The notes under the pieces are model-generated. The model worked only from the letters and a program-made list of their open reading frames with translations. It was not told the origin of the DNA and made no database searches. 45,013 nt of DNA from DATFPQ01 sp035264765 (GTDB lineage: Bacteria; Actinomycetota; Actinomycetes; Actinomycetales; Angustibacteraceae), in assembly GCA_035264765.1 (NCBI GenBank), contig DATFPQ010000298.1, positions 1-45,013 on the forward strand, given 5' to 3'. The position numbers and the translations under genes were made by a program. Below are positions 8,353 to 15,973 of this stretch, piece after piece; positions within the stretch are counted from its first letter, which is position 1; every line of letters starts with the position of its first letter.

Positions 8353-9819
8353 ATGCCTGACATCAAGCAGTTCCGACTCCCCGACGTGGGCGAGGGCCTG
8401 ACCGAGGCAGAGATCGTCACGTGGCGGGTGAAGGCCGGCGACGAGGTCGCCGTCAACGACGTCGTCGTCGAGATCGAGACGGCGAAGTCGCTCGTCGAGC
8501 TGCCGGTGCCGTACACCGGCCGGGTGCACGAGCTGCTGGTCGCCGAGGGACGCACCGTGGACGTCGGGACACCGATCATCGCGGTCGACGTCGATCCCGC
8601 CGGCGCCGCAGGCCACCAGGATCCACCAGGTGCCGCCCCTGGTGCGACCACGGTCGAGGCCGCCCCCGCCGAAGGTGCAGTCGAGCCGGGGCTGATCGGC
8701 GGGCCGGCGCCCGGCGGTCGTACCTCGGTGCTCGTGGGCTACGGGCCCCGCACGGCGTCGACGGTTCGACGTCCCCGCAAGGCGAACGTCGACTCGCTCG
8801 CGGAGGGGCCGGTGAAGCCCCAGCGGCACGGCGGCTTCGAGGTCGGTCGCATGGTCGAGCAGCAGCTCCTCGAGCAGGAGTCGGTGCCGCGTCCCCAGCC
8901 GCACCGGCGTCCGCACGCGGAGGTGCCCGGCGTCCACCCGCCCGAGCACACGTGGTCCGGGCCCGTGCGCTGCAAGCCGCCCGTGCGCAGACTGGCCAAG
9001 GACCTCGGCGTGGACCTGCGCAGCGTCCGGCCGACCGGACCGGATGGCACCGTGACCCGGGACGACGTCCTGTCGGCGTCCGAGCCGCTGATGGCGCCGA
9101 TGGTCGTGGCGTCCGGCGAGCGGGAGACCCGGGTGCCGGTGAAGGGGGTGCGCCGCGCCACCGCGCAGGCAATGGTTGCCAGCGCCTTCACGGCCCCGCA
9201 CGTGACGGAGTTCGTCACCGTCGACGTCACCCGCACCATGCGGCTGGTCCAGCGGTTGCGTGCCGACCGCGAGTTCGATGGCGTCAAGGTCTCACCGCTG
9301 CTCGTGGTGGCCAAGGCGCTGCTGCTCGCGGTGCGGCGCAACCCCGAGATCAACGCCGCCTGGGATGAGCAGGCGCAGGAGATTGTGGTCAAGCACTACG
9401 TGAACCTGGGCATCGCCGCGGCCACCCCACGCGGGCTGGTCGTGCCGAACATCAAGGACGCGCAGAACCGGTCGCTGCGCCAGCTCGCGGAGGACCTGGC
9501 TGCGCTGACCGCGACGGCCCGCGAGGGTCGCACCGCACCAGCGGATATGGCCGGCGGCACCATCTCGATCACGAACGTCGGCGTCTTCGGCGTCGACACC
9601 GGCACCCCGATCCTCAACCCCGGGGAGGCGGCCATCCTGGCGCTCGGCGCGGTGCGTCCGACGCCGTGGGTCCACAAGGGCCGGGTCGTGCCGCGCCAGG
9701 TCACCACGCTCGCGCTGAGCTTCGACCACCGCCTGGTGGATGGCGACCTCGGCAGCCGGTTCCTCGCCGACGTCGCCGCCGTGCTGGAGCGCCCCGACCG
9801 TGCCCTGGTCTGGGACTGA
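8353..9819 (+). CDS. Dihydrolipoamide acyltransferase, E2 component
   Basis: A 488-residue E2 with the classical order of parts. A lipoyl domain comes first, with the lipoylated lysine in ETAKSLVEL (K45). A long charged and Pro-rich linker carries the sequence to about residue 210. A peripheral subunit-binding domain follows (RRLAKDLGVDLRSVRPTGPD, then VTRDDV). The catalytic acyltransferase domain ends in SFDHRLVDGDLG, with H459 and D463 as active-site residues of the HxxxDG motif. The start ATG follows GGAAGGGGAG. Only one lipoyl domain is present, as in branched-chain E2 proteins; many actinobacterial pyruvate-type E2s have two or three. No E3 (lipoamide dehydrogenase) gene is in this window, so E3 must be shared from elsewhere. 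Confidence 0.92.
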   Translation: MPDIKQFRLPDVGEGLTEAEIVTWRVKAGDEVAVNDVVVEIETAKSLVELPVPYTGRVHELLVAEGRTVDVGTPIIAVDVDPAGAAGHQDPPGAAPGATTVEAAPAEGAVEPGLIGGPAPGGRTSVLVGYGPRTASTVRRPRKANVDSLAEGPVKPQRHGGFEVGRMVEQQLLEQESVPRPQPHRRPHAEVPGVHPPEHTWSGPVRCKPPVRRLAKDLGVDLRSVRPTGPDGTVTRDDVLSASEPLMAPMVVASGERETRVPVKGVRRATAQAMVASAFTAPHVTEFVTVDVTRTMRLVQRLRADREFDGVKVSPLLVVAKALLLAVRRNPEINAAWDEQAQEIVVKHYVNLGIAAATPRGLVVPNIKDAQNRSLRQLAEDLAALTATAREGRTAPADMAGGTISITNVGVFGVDTGTPILNPGEAAILALGAVRPTPWVHKGRVVPRQVTTLALSFDHRLVDGDLGSRFLADVAAVLERPDRALVWD

Positions 9820-9841
9820 GCGGACCCACTACCCCGAGACG

Positions 9842-9885
9842 ACGCGATCCCGGCACCGGAGCAGGTCCGAGTGCCGGGATCGCGT
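9842..9885. terminator. Bidirectional terminator hairpin between E2 and the DHA2 transporter
   Basis: A perfect 15-bp stem, ACGCGATCCCGGCAC (9842-9856) with GTGCCGGGATCGCGT (9871-9885), encloses a 14-base loop. It lies between two convergent genes and can serve both. No long T-run follows on either side, as is usual for high-GC terminators. Confidence 0.85.
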
Positions 9886-9909
9886 CCGTTCGCCGCGGAA
9901 CGGGCGGTG

Positions 9910-11964
9910 TCAGGCCAGGTGGCGACCCTGGTACGTCGGGCTGGAACCGCGGTCCGGCTCGACGTCGGCCTGGTGCCGTCCGCCGCGCCGGACGCCGTCC
10001 GCCGAGCCGCGGTCGCTGGGAATGCCGTCGCTGGAGCCGCGGTCGCTCGAGGCGCGGTCGCTAGAGACGCCGTCCCCAGACGCACCGTTTCCGACACCGT
10101 TGAACCCACCGTTGCCGGAGACGCCCGCCGCGGGGGTGGACCGCAGCGACGGCGCCGCCTCCATGGCGGCGCCCGCACCGATCCCGCCGCCGGCCACCGC
10201 ACCCACGCGCTCACCGAGCCGGTTGCTGGAGTCGCCGGCGTAGCCGGGGCCGGGCAGGCCCGTCTCCTCGGCCTGCAGCAGCGCCGCGGCGTCGGCCCGC
10301 TCGCTGGCCGCCGCCTCCAGGCCGGACTGCGAGCGCAGCTCCACCTGCGGGAGGAACGTCACGACGACCAGCCCGACGGCCACGACCACGGCGGCCGACA
10401 GGAAGACCAGGCTCATCGACTCCGCGAAGCCCACCAGGAACGGGTGCGCCAGCCGCTGGTCGATCTCGTTGATGAAGGACGAGTCGTTCAGCGCCGAGCT
10501 GCCGGCCAGGGAGCCGGAGCGCAGCGCCTGCGCCGTCTGGGCGTTGGCCGGGTCCGCGAGCGCGGCCCGGAACGCGCTGGTGACCTGCGCCTCCCGGAAC
10601 GCCGTGGCGAGGTTGCCGGGCAGGCTGCTGAACAGGATGGACAGGAAGATCGCCACACCCAGGGTGCCACCGATCTGCCGGAAGAACGTGGCCGACGCGG
10701 TGGCGACCCCGATGTCGCGGGGGGACACCGCGTTCTGGATCGCCAGCACGAGCGGCTGCATGTTGTTGCCCAGGCCGTAGCCGAACACCAGCATCACGAT
10801 CATGGTCTGCCACAGCGGCGTGTCGGCCGTCACGCGGCTGAAGGCGAGCAGCGCCACCAGCATCAGCGTGGTTCCGATCACCGGGAAGATCTTGTAGCGG
10901 CCGGTGCGGGAGATGAGCTGGCCGGACACCACCGAGCCGCTCATGATGCCCAGCGTCAGCGGGAGCAGCTGCAGGCCGGCCACGGTCGGCGACGACCCCT
11001 TGACGATCTGCAGGTAGAGCGGCAGCACCGAGATGCCCCCGAACATGCCCATGCCGATGACGACGTTGGCGATGGTGCTCACCGACACCGTGCGGTTCTT
11101 GAACAGACGCAGCGGGATCAGCGCCTCCTCACCCATCGCGCGTTCGGCCAGGAAGAACAGCACCAGGCCGGCGGCGCCGACCGCGTAGCAGGCGATCGAG
11201 CGGGCGGAGTCCCAGCCCCAGCCGCGGCCCTGCTCGGCGACGGTCAGCAGCGGCACCAGCGCGATGGCCAGGGCGGTGGCGCCCTTCCAGTCGATCCGGT
11301 GGTCGCGGGGGTGGTGCTCGATGTTGAGGGTGTGGTTGACCACGAAGAGGGCGGCGAAGCCGATCGGCACGTTCACCAGGAAGACCCAGCGCCAGCCGGT
11401 GATGCCGAGGATCGTGTCGGCGCCGGCGAAGAAGCCGCCGACGACCGGCCCGAGGACGCTCGAGGTGCCGAAGACGGCGAGGAAGTAGCCCTGGTACTTG
11501 GCCCGCTCCCGCGGCGGCACGATGTCGCCGATGATCGCCAGGGCCAGGGTGAACAGGCCACCGGCGCCGATGCCCTGGAACGCACGGAAGGCGGCGAGCA
11601 TGTACATCGACGTCGAGAAGGTGCACAGCAGCGAGCCGAGGATGAAGATCGAGATCGCGGCGATGAAGAGCGGCTTGCGCCCGTAGATGTCCGACAGCTT
11701 GCCGTAGAGCGGCGTCGTGATCGTCGAGGTGATCAGGTAGGCCGTCGTCACCCAGGCCTGTACCGACAGCCCGTTGAGGTCGTCGGCGATGGTCCGGATC
11801 GCGGTGGCGACGATGGTCTGGTCGAGCGCCGCGAGGAACATGCCCATCATCAGGCCGGCCAGGATGGTGACGATCTGCCGGTGGGTCAGGCCGCCACCGG
11901 AGTCGACCGGCGCAGACGCGACCCCGCCGGGGGCCGCCGCGGTGGTGGGGGCTTCGGTGCTCAT
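9910..11964 (-). CDS. DHA2-family (14-TM) MFS multidrug efflux transporter with repeat-containing tail
   Basis: A 684-residue drug:H+ antiporter of the EmrB/QacA type. Motifs include LDQTIVATAIRTIADDL in TM1, the loop 2-3 motif GKLSDIYGRKP, the TM4 RAFQGIGAGG segment and motif C in TM5 (LGPVVGGFFAG). Fourteen hydrophobic segments can be counted to about residue 540. A large loop before the last helix resembles that of other actinobacterial DHA2 pumps. After the last helix comes about 140 residues of unusual cytoplasmic tail ending in pentapeptide-like units (SSDRA, SSDRG, SSDGI, PSDRG), encoded by 15-bp repeats at 10004-10078. The start overlaps the marR stop (ATGA), so the pump is co-transcribed with and probably controlled by the MarR regulator. 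Substrate unknown. Confidence 0.92.
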   Translation of the reverse strand: MSTEAPTTAAAPGGVASAPVDSGGGLTHRQIVTILAGLMMGMFLAALDQTIVATAIRTIADDLNGLSVQAWVTTAYLITSTITTPLYGKLSDIYGRKPLFIAAISIFILGSLLCTFSTSMYMLAAFRAFQGIGAGGLFTLALAIIGDIVPPRERAKYQGYFLAVFGTSSVLGPVVGGFFAGADTILGITGWRWVFLVNVPIGFAALFVVNHTLNIEHHPRDHRIDWKGATALAIALVPLLTVAEQGRGWGWDSARSIACYAVGAAGLVLFFLAERAMGEEALIPLRLFKNRTVSVSTIANVVIGMGMFGGISVLPLYLQIVKGSSPTVAGLQLLPLTLGIMSGSVVSGQLISRTGRYKIFPVIGTTLMLVALLAFSRVTADTPLWQTMIVMLVFGYGLGNNMQPLVLAIQNAVSPRDIGVATASATFFRQIGGTLGVAIFLSILFSSLPGNLATAFREAQVTSAFRAALADPANAQTAQALRSGSLAGSSALNDSSFINEIDQRLAHPFLVGFAESMSLVFLSAAVVVAVGLVVVTFLPQVELRSQSGLEAAASERADAAALLQAEETGLPGPGYAGDSSNRLGERVGAVAGGGIGAGAAMEAAPSLRSTPAAGVSGNGGFNGVGNGASGDGVSSDRASSDRGSSDGIPSDRGSADGVRRGGRHQADVEPDRGSSPTYQGRHLA
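10004..10078 (-). repeat. 15-bp tandem repeats in the transporter C-terminal tail
   Basis: Five consecutive 15-bp units (10004-10018, 10019-10033, 10034-10048, 10049-10063, 10064-10078) share the core cCGcGGTCGCTg or a close variant. Units 1 and 3 differ only in the last base. They keep frame and encode S-D-x-x-S pentapeptides. Confidence 0.8.
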
Positions 11965-12455
11965 CGGCTCTCCCGGGAGGTCAGCGTCTTCGTCAGCAGC
12001 GGACGGTGCCGCTCGATGTCGTTGGTGAAGCGGGTGAGCAGGCAGGTGAGCTGCTCGACGTCGCCGTCGGACCAGTCGGCCAGCACGATGTCGAACATCG
12101 CCTCGCGGTCGGCCCGGATGCGGCGGAACAGCTCTTCACCCCGCTCGGTCGCGGCCAGCTGGACGGCGCGCCGGTCGGCCGGGTCGGGACGGCGCTCCAC
12201 CAGGCCGAGGTCGACCAGGGTGGCGGCCTGTCGGCTGACCGTGGAGGGGTCCGCGGCCACCGAGGTCGCGAGGTCGCGCGAGCGCATCGGGCCGTCCTGC
12301 ACCAGGTGGAACAGCAGCACGTACGCCGACCAGTCGGCGCCGTGCCGGGAGTGGGCCGCGGCCTGCGCCTTGAGGCTGCCGAGCTGACGCATCAGCCGGA
12401 CGACCTGGGCGCTCACCTGCCCGGTCGACACGCGCGCGTCAGGTGCGATGGACAT
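11961..12455 (-). CDS. MarR-family transcriptional regulator of the adjacent efflux pump
   Basis: A 164-residue winged-helix protein. The DNA-binding region is clear: GPMRSRDLATSVAADPSTVSRQAATLVDLGLVERRPDPADRRAVQL, that is helix-turn-helix, then the DxxDRR wing typical of MarR. The flanking helices form the dimer interface. MarR proteins usually repress their own operon and release DNA when they bind small phenolic or drug-like ligands. The downstream DHA2 pump overlaps by 4 bases, and a perfect inverted repeat lies just upstream, so autorepression with drug-induced export is the simplest reading. The start ATG at 12455 has only a weak ribosome site. Confidence 0.92.
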   Translation of the reverse strand: MSIAPDARVSTGQVSAQVVRLMRQLGSLKAQAAAHSRHGADWSAYVLLFHLVQDGPMRSRDLATSVAADPSTVSRQAATLVDLGLVERRPDPADRRAVQLAATERGEELFRRIRADREAMFDIVLADWSDGDVEQLTCLLTRFTNDIERHRPLLTKTLTSRESR

Positions 12456-12475
12456 GGGGAATCCCTAAGGGAGCG

Positions 12476-12499
12476 AAGTTACTTGCTTGCGTCAAGCAA
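12476..12499 (-). promoter_or_regulatory. marR-pump promoter with MarR operator
   Basis: TTGCTTG (12483-12489), a CGT spacer and CAAGCAA (12493-12499) make a perfect 7-bp inverted repeat with a 3-base centre, the usual size for a MarR dimer site. A -10-like hexamer TAACTT (minus strand, 12481-12476) adjoins it, so bound repressor would cover the -10/-35 spacer. It is about 27 bases upstream of the marR start. Confidence 0.75.
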
Positions 12500-12563
12500 C
12501 GAGCATGGTCGCCCCCGGGGCTGCCGTCAAATGCGCCTGCCACGATCGGCCTACCCTGGACAC

Positions 12564-14639
12564 GTGCCCGACAACGCCGTGACGTCGACCGTGCCCACCA
12601 GCGGGGACCGTCGCGTCGTCCGGCCCGCGCCGGGAACCAGCGCCGGTGGTGCGCGCGTTCTGGCGGCCCTGGCCGTGCCGGCTGTGGTCGCCTGCTGCGC
12701 GGCGCTGCTGCTCACCAGCGGCGCCGCCGGGACTGCGATCGACGACCCGGGCGGGCTCACCCGCTGGGGCCTTCCCCTCGTCCGGGTGGTCAGGGACCTG
12801 GCCGCGGCGCTGACCGTCGGGTTGCTGGTCGTGGCCGTCACCGTGCTGCCTGCCGACGGCGGGACGTCCACCGGGCGCCACGGGCACGAGCGGCCACAGG
12901 CCCTGGGCGGCGTCACCGCGCGGGCTGGCCGACTGGCCAGCGCCGCGGGAGCGGTGTGGGTGGTGTCCGGCGCGCTCGTCCTGCTCCTGACCTACTCGCG
13001 GATCTCCGGCGTCGCGGTCACCGACCCCCGGTTCGCCGGCGGCCTCAGCGCTTTCCTCACCAGCATCCAGGTGCTGCGCTCGCTGCTGATCAGCACGCTG
13101 GTGGCCGCGGCCGTCACGACGGGCGTGGCGGTCGCGACCCGGCACACGACGCTCGCCCTGATGTCCGTCCTCGCGCTCGTGGCGCTGCTGCCCGTGGCGC
13201 TCACCGGACACGCCGCCGGGACCGCGAGCCATGAGGTCGCCGTCGACAGCCTTGCCGCGCATCTGGTCGGGGTCACCGTGTGGGTCGGCGGGCTGGCCGC
13301 GCTGGTGCTGCTGCGCCGAGGACTCGCCACCGGGCTGCCCGTGGCCGCGGCGCGGTACTCCCGGCTGGCGCTCGCCGCGTTCGTCCTGGTGGCGGCGTCC
13401 GGGGTCGTGAACGCCTGGGTCCGGCTGGGCGGCTGGTCCGGCCTGGCCACGTCCTACGGTGCAGTGGTCGTCGCCAAGGCGTTCGCCCTGGTGCTGCTGG
13501 GTGCGGCCGGTGCCTGGCATCGTCGCTCGATGCTGCGGCGCCTGGCTGCCCAGCCGGCCGCGGTGCGGTCGTTCTGGCGGCTGGTCGGCGCCGAGCTGGC
13601 GGTCATGGGGGCCGCCGTCGGCCTCGCCGTGGCGCTGTCCAGCTCAGCCCCGCCGGTGCCCGAGACGCAGCCCGGCGGTGGGCCGGACCTGGCCCTCACG
13701 GGCTACCCGATGCCTGCGGCCCCGACCGCGACCACCTGGCTCACCGGCTGGCGGTTCGACCTGTTCTGGACCTCGGTCGCCGCCGCGCTGCTGGTCGGCT
13801 ACCTGCTTGGGGTGCGCCGGCTGGCGGTCCGCGGGGACCGCTGGCCGGTCGGCCGCATCCTGTGCTGGACGGCGGGGTGCCTGGTCCTCGTGTACGCGAC
13901 GAGCGGCGCCCCGGGCATCTACGGCCGGGTTCTCTTCAGCGCCCACATGCTCGGTCACATGACCATGTCGATGGTTGCGCCACCGCTGCTCGTTCTGGGC
14001 GCGCCGGTCACTCTGGCGCTGCGGGCACTGCACCGTCGCGCGGACGGCAGCCGGGGGGCCCGGGAGTGGCTGTTGGAGGTCGTCCACTCGCGGTTGCTGC
14101 GAGTCCTCGGGAACCCGCTGGTTGCCGCCGGGCTGTTCGCGGGCAGCCTGATCGTCTTCTACTACTCGCCGCTGTTCGAGCTCTCGCTGCGCACCCACAC
14201 CGGTCACCTGCTGATGCACCTGCACTTCCTGCTCACCGGCTACCTGTTCGCGTCGGTCCTGATCGGCGTCGACCCCGGCGTCCGGCATCCGCCGTACCCG
14301 CTGCGGCTGGTGCTGCTGTTCGCGACGATGGCCTTCCATGCCTTCTTCGGGTTGGCGCTGCTCAGTGGCTCGCAGCTGCTGGCGCCCGAGGTGCTCACTG
14401 AGCTCGGCCGGACGTGGGGCAGGTCCCCGTTGGCGGACCAGCAGCTCGGCGGAGCCTGGGCTTGGGGGCTGGGCGAGCTGCCCACCGTGCTGCTCGGCCT
14501 GGGAGTCGCGATCGCGTGGGCCCGCTCGGACGACCGCGAGTCCCGGCGCAGCGACCGTCAGGCCGATCGGGACGGCGACGCCGAACTCGCCGCGTACAAC
14601 GCGCATCTGGCCCGGCTGTCCGAGCGTGACGGGGGCTGA
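12564..14639 (+). CDS. Fused CopD (copper uptake/resistance) and CtaG-type (cytochrome c oxidase assembly) membrane protein
   Basis: A 691-residue polytopic membrane protein starting at a GTG (12564; a second in-frame GTG follows at 12579). The N-terminal half (about residues 20-345) has eight or so hydrophobic helices with the CopD pattern, including SLAAHLVGVTVWVGGLAALVLL, a His/Trp motif of that family. The C-terminal half (about 370-660) matches caa3-type CtaG: YATSGAPGIYGRVLFSAHMLGHMTMSMVAPPLLVLGAPV, and LLMHLHFLLTGYLF with candidate copper-binding His and Met residues. The fusion is common in actinobacteria and is thought to deliver copper to cytochrome oxidase or to handle periplasmic copper; which of these applies is not proven. 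It is divergent from marR. Confidence 0.88.
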   Translation: MPDNAVTSTVPTSGDRRVVRPAPGTSAGGARVLAALAVPAVVACCAALLLTSGAAGTAIDDPGGLTRWGLPLVRVVRDLAAALTVGLLVVAVTVLPADGGTSTGRHGHERPQALGGVTARAGRLASAAGAVWVVSGALVLLLTYSRISGVAVTDPRFAGGLSAFLTSIQVLRSLLISTLVAAAVTTGVAVATRHTTLALMSVLALVALLPVALTGHAAGTASHEVAVDSLAAHLVGVTVWVGGLAALVLLRRGLATGLPVAAARYSRLALAAFVLVAASGVVNAWVRLGGWSGLATSYGAVVVAKAFALVLLGAAGAWHRRSMLRRLAAQPAAVRSFWRLVGAELAVMGAAVGLAVALSSSAPPVPETQPGGGPDLALTGYPMPAAPTATTWLTGWRFDLFWTSVAAALLVGYLLGVRRLAVRGDRWPVGRILCWTAGCLVLVYATSGAPGIYGRVLFSAHMLGHMTMSMVAPPLLVLGAPVTLALRALHRRADGSRGAREWLLEVVHSRLLRVLGNPLVAAGLFAGSLIVFYYSPLFELSLRTHTGHLLMHLHFLLTGYLFASVLIGVDPGVRHPPYPLRLVLLFATMAFHAFFGLALLSGSQLLAPEVLTELGRTWGRSPLADQQLGGAWAWGLGELPTVLLGLGVAIAWARSDDRESRRSDRQADRDGDAELAAYNAHLARLSERDGG

Positions 14640-14685
14640 GCGCGATGGGGTCGGCTATGAGGCTGTGCCCGGCAAGGCTGGGTCG

Positions 14686-15504
14686 ATGAGGGTCGCGCTC
14701 GTGCAGCTCGGCTACGACGACGACGAGCCGGTCGAGCGCCGCCGCGAGCGCGCCGCGGCCTTGGTGCGCGAGCTGGCGGGGCATGACCTGGTCGTGCTGC
14801 CCGAGCTCTGGGCTCCCGGCGGCTTCTCCTACCGGGACTGGCCCGACCGCGCGGAGCCGGTCCACGGCCCCACGTTGCAGGCCATGGCCGCGGCCGCCCG
14901 GGACGCGGGCGTCGTCCTGCACGCCGGCTCGGTGGTGGAGCGGTCCGCCGCTGACGGCGACCGCGGGCCGCAGGGGCGAGGCCTGTGGAACACCTCGCTG
15001 CTGATCGGCCCGGACGGCGCGCTGCTCAGGACGTACCGCAAGGTGCACCGCTTCGGCTTCGGCTCCGGCGAGCCCCGGCTGCTTGAGGCAGGGGACGCCG
15101 TGGTGACGGCGGACGTCCCGCGGCCGGTCAGCGGTGGGACGCCCGTGCGGCTCGGCCTGGCGACCTGCTACGACCTGCGCTTTCCGGAGATGTTCCGCCT
15201 GCTGCTCGACGCCGGAGCGCGCGTCGTCGTCGTCCCCGCAGCCTGGCCGGCCGCTCGGGTCGCCCACTGGACCCTTCTCGGGCGGGCCCGGGCCGTCGAG
15301 GACCAGGTCTTCGTGCTGGCCTGCAACACCGCGGGCACCCACGCGGGCCACCGGATGGGTGGGCGCAGCCAGGTGGTCGGACCCTCCGGGGAGGTGCTGG
15401 CCGAGGCCGGCGACGACGAGCAGGTGCTGTCGGTCGAGATCGACGTCGACGGGCTGGACGCCGTGCGCGAGGCCTTTCCGGTGCTGGCCGACCGGAGGCT
15501 GTGA
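14686..15504 (+). CDS. Carbon-nitrogen hydrolase (nitrilase superfamily amidase)
   Basis: A 272-residue nitrilase-superfamily enzyme that hydrolyses a non-peptide C-N bond. The catalytic triad is intact: Glu40 in LPELWAPGG, Lys119 in YRKVHRFGF, and Cys161 in ATCYDLRFPE. Sequence style (MRVALVQLGYDD at the start, SQVVGPSGEVLAEAGDDEQV near the end) fits the omega-amidase/Nit2-like branch, whose members clear deaminated glutathione or 2-oxoglutaramate. The substrate cannot be fixed from sequence. It lies 46 bases after the CopD-CtaG gene, and the next gene begins on the base after its stop codon, suggesting one transcript. Confidence 0.88.
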   Translation: MRVALVQLGYDDDEPVERRRERAAALVRELAGHDLVVLPELWAPGGFSYRDWPDRAEPVHGPTLQAMAAAARDAGVVLHAGSVVERSAADGDRGPQGRGLWNTSLLIGPDGALLRTYRKVHRFGFGSGEPRLLEAGDAVVTADVPRPVSGGTPVRLGLATCYDLRFPEMFRLLLDAGARVVVVPAAWPAARVAHWTLLGRARAVEDQVFVLACNTAGTHAGHRMGGRSQVVGPSGEVLAEAGDDEQVLSVEIDVDGLDAVREAFPVLADRRL

Positions 15505-15840
15505 ATGCCGCTCTACGTCGTCGTCCTGGTGCTGAGCCTGCCGCTGGGATGGCTGGCGTGGCGCCGCTCGGGCGGCTCGATGACCCGGTACCGCCTCTAC
15601 ACCGGCGCGCCGGTGGTCTGGGTCCTGCTCGCTGCCGTGGCGGCGAGCGCGGTCCTTGCCGAGCTCGCCGGGGAGGCCGACCTGGCGCTCGCCCTGTTCA
15701 CCGGAGGGCTGATCGGCACGGGCCTGGTGCAGGTGGTCCTGCTCCGCAGGTCCGCCCCGACACCGCCCGACCGTCACCACGACCGCGACCCGGACCGCGA
15801 CCCGGACCACGACTCGGACCACGACCGGACGCCGCGCTGA
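15505..15840 (+). CDS. Small membrane protein with a His/Asp-rich tail
   Basis: A 111-residue protein of unknown function beginning directly after the amidohydrolase stop codon (TGA-ATG), so translationally coupled. It has three hydrophobic segments (residues about 2-19, 33-51 and 57-77). The polar C-terminus is made of Asp, His and Arg (HHDRDPDRDPDHDSDHDR), encoded by imperfect 12-base repeats. The tail could bind divalent metal ions, which would fit the copper-related gene upstream; that link is inference. No family is recognised. Confidence 0.6.
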   Translation: MPLYVVVLVLSLPLGWLAWRRSGGSMTRYRLYTGAPVVWVLLAAVAASAVLAELAGEADLALALFTGGLIGTGLVQVVLLRRSAPTPPDRHHDRDPDRDPDHDSDHDRTPR

Positions 15841-15973
15841 CCGGTCCGGCTCCCGGCCGGGCCGGCGCCCGGCGGTAGGGTTCCTGGGCAGTGCGGCAGG
15901 TTCTCGCGGTCGTCCCCCACCGGTCCCGCACCCGGCTCGTCGGGGCACGGACGCCCAGCAGCAGGAGGTTCCC

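Noticed and set aside
9871..12387. 838-codon open frame opposite the DHA2 pump and marR
   Set aside because: Charged, Arg/Gln/His-rich antisense shadow. The minus strand holds clear transporter and MarR motifs.
15774..15840. Repetitive gaccgcgacccg-like DNA as a CRISPR or binding-site array
   Set aside because: Repeats are imperfect, in frame, without spacers, and encode the Asp/His/Arg tail of a membrane protein.
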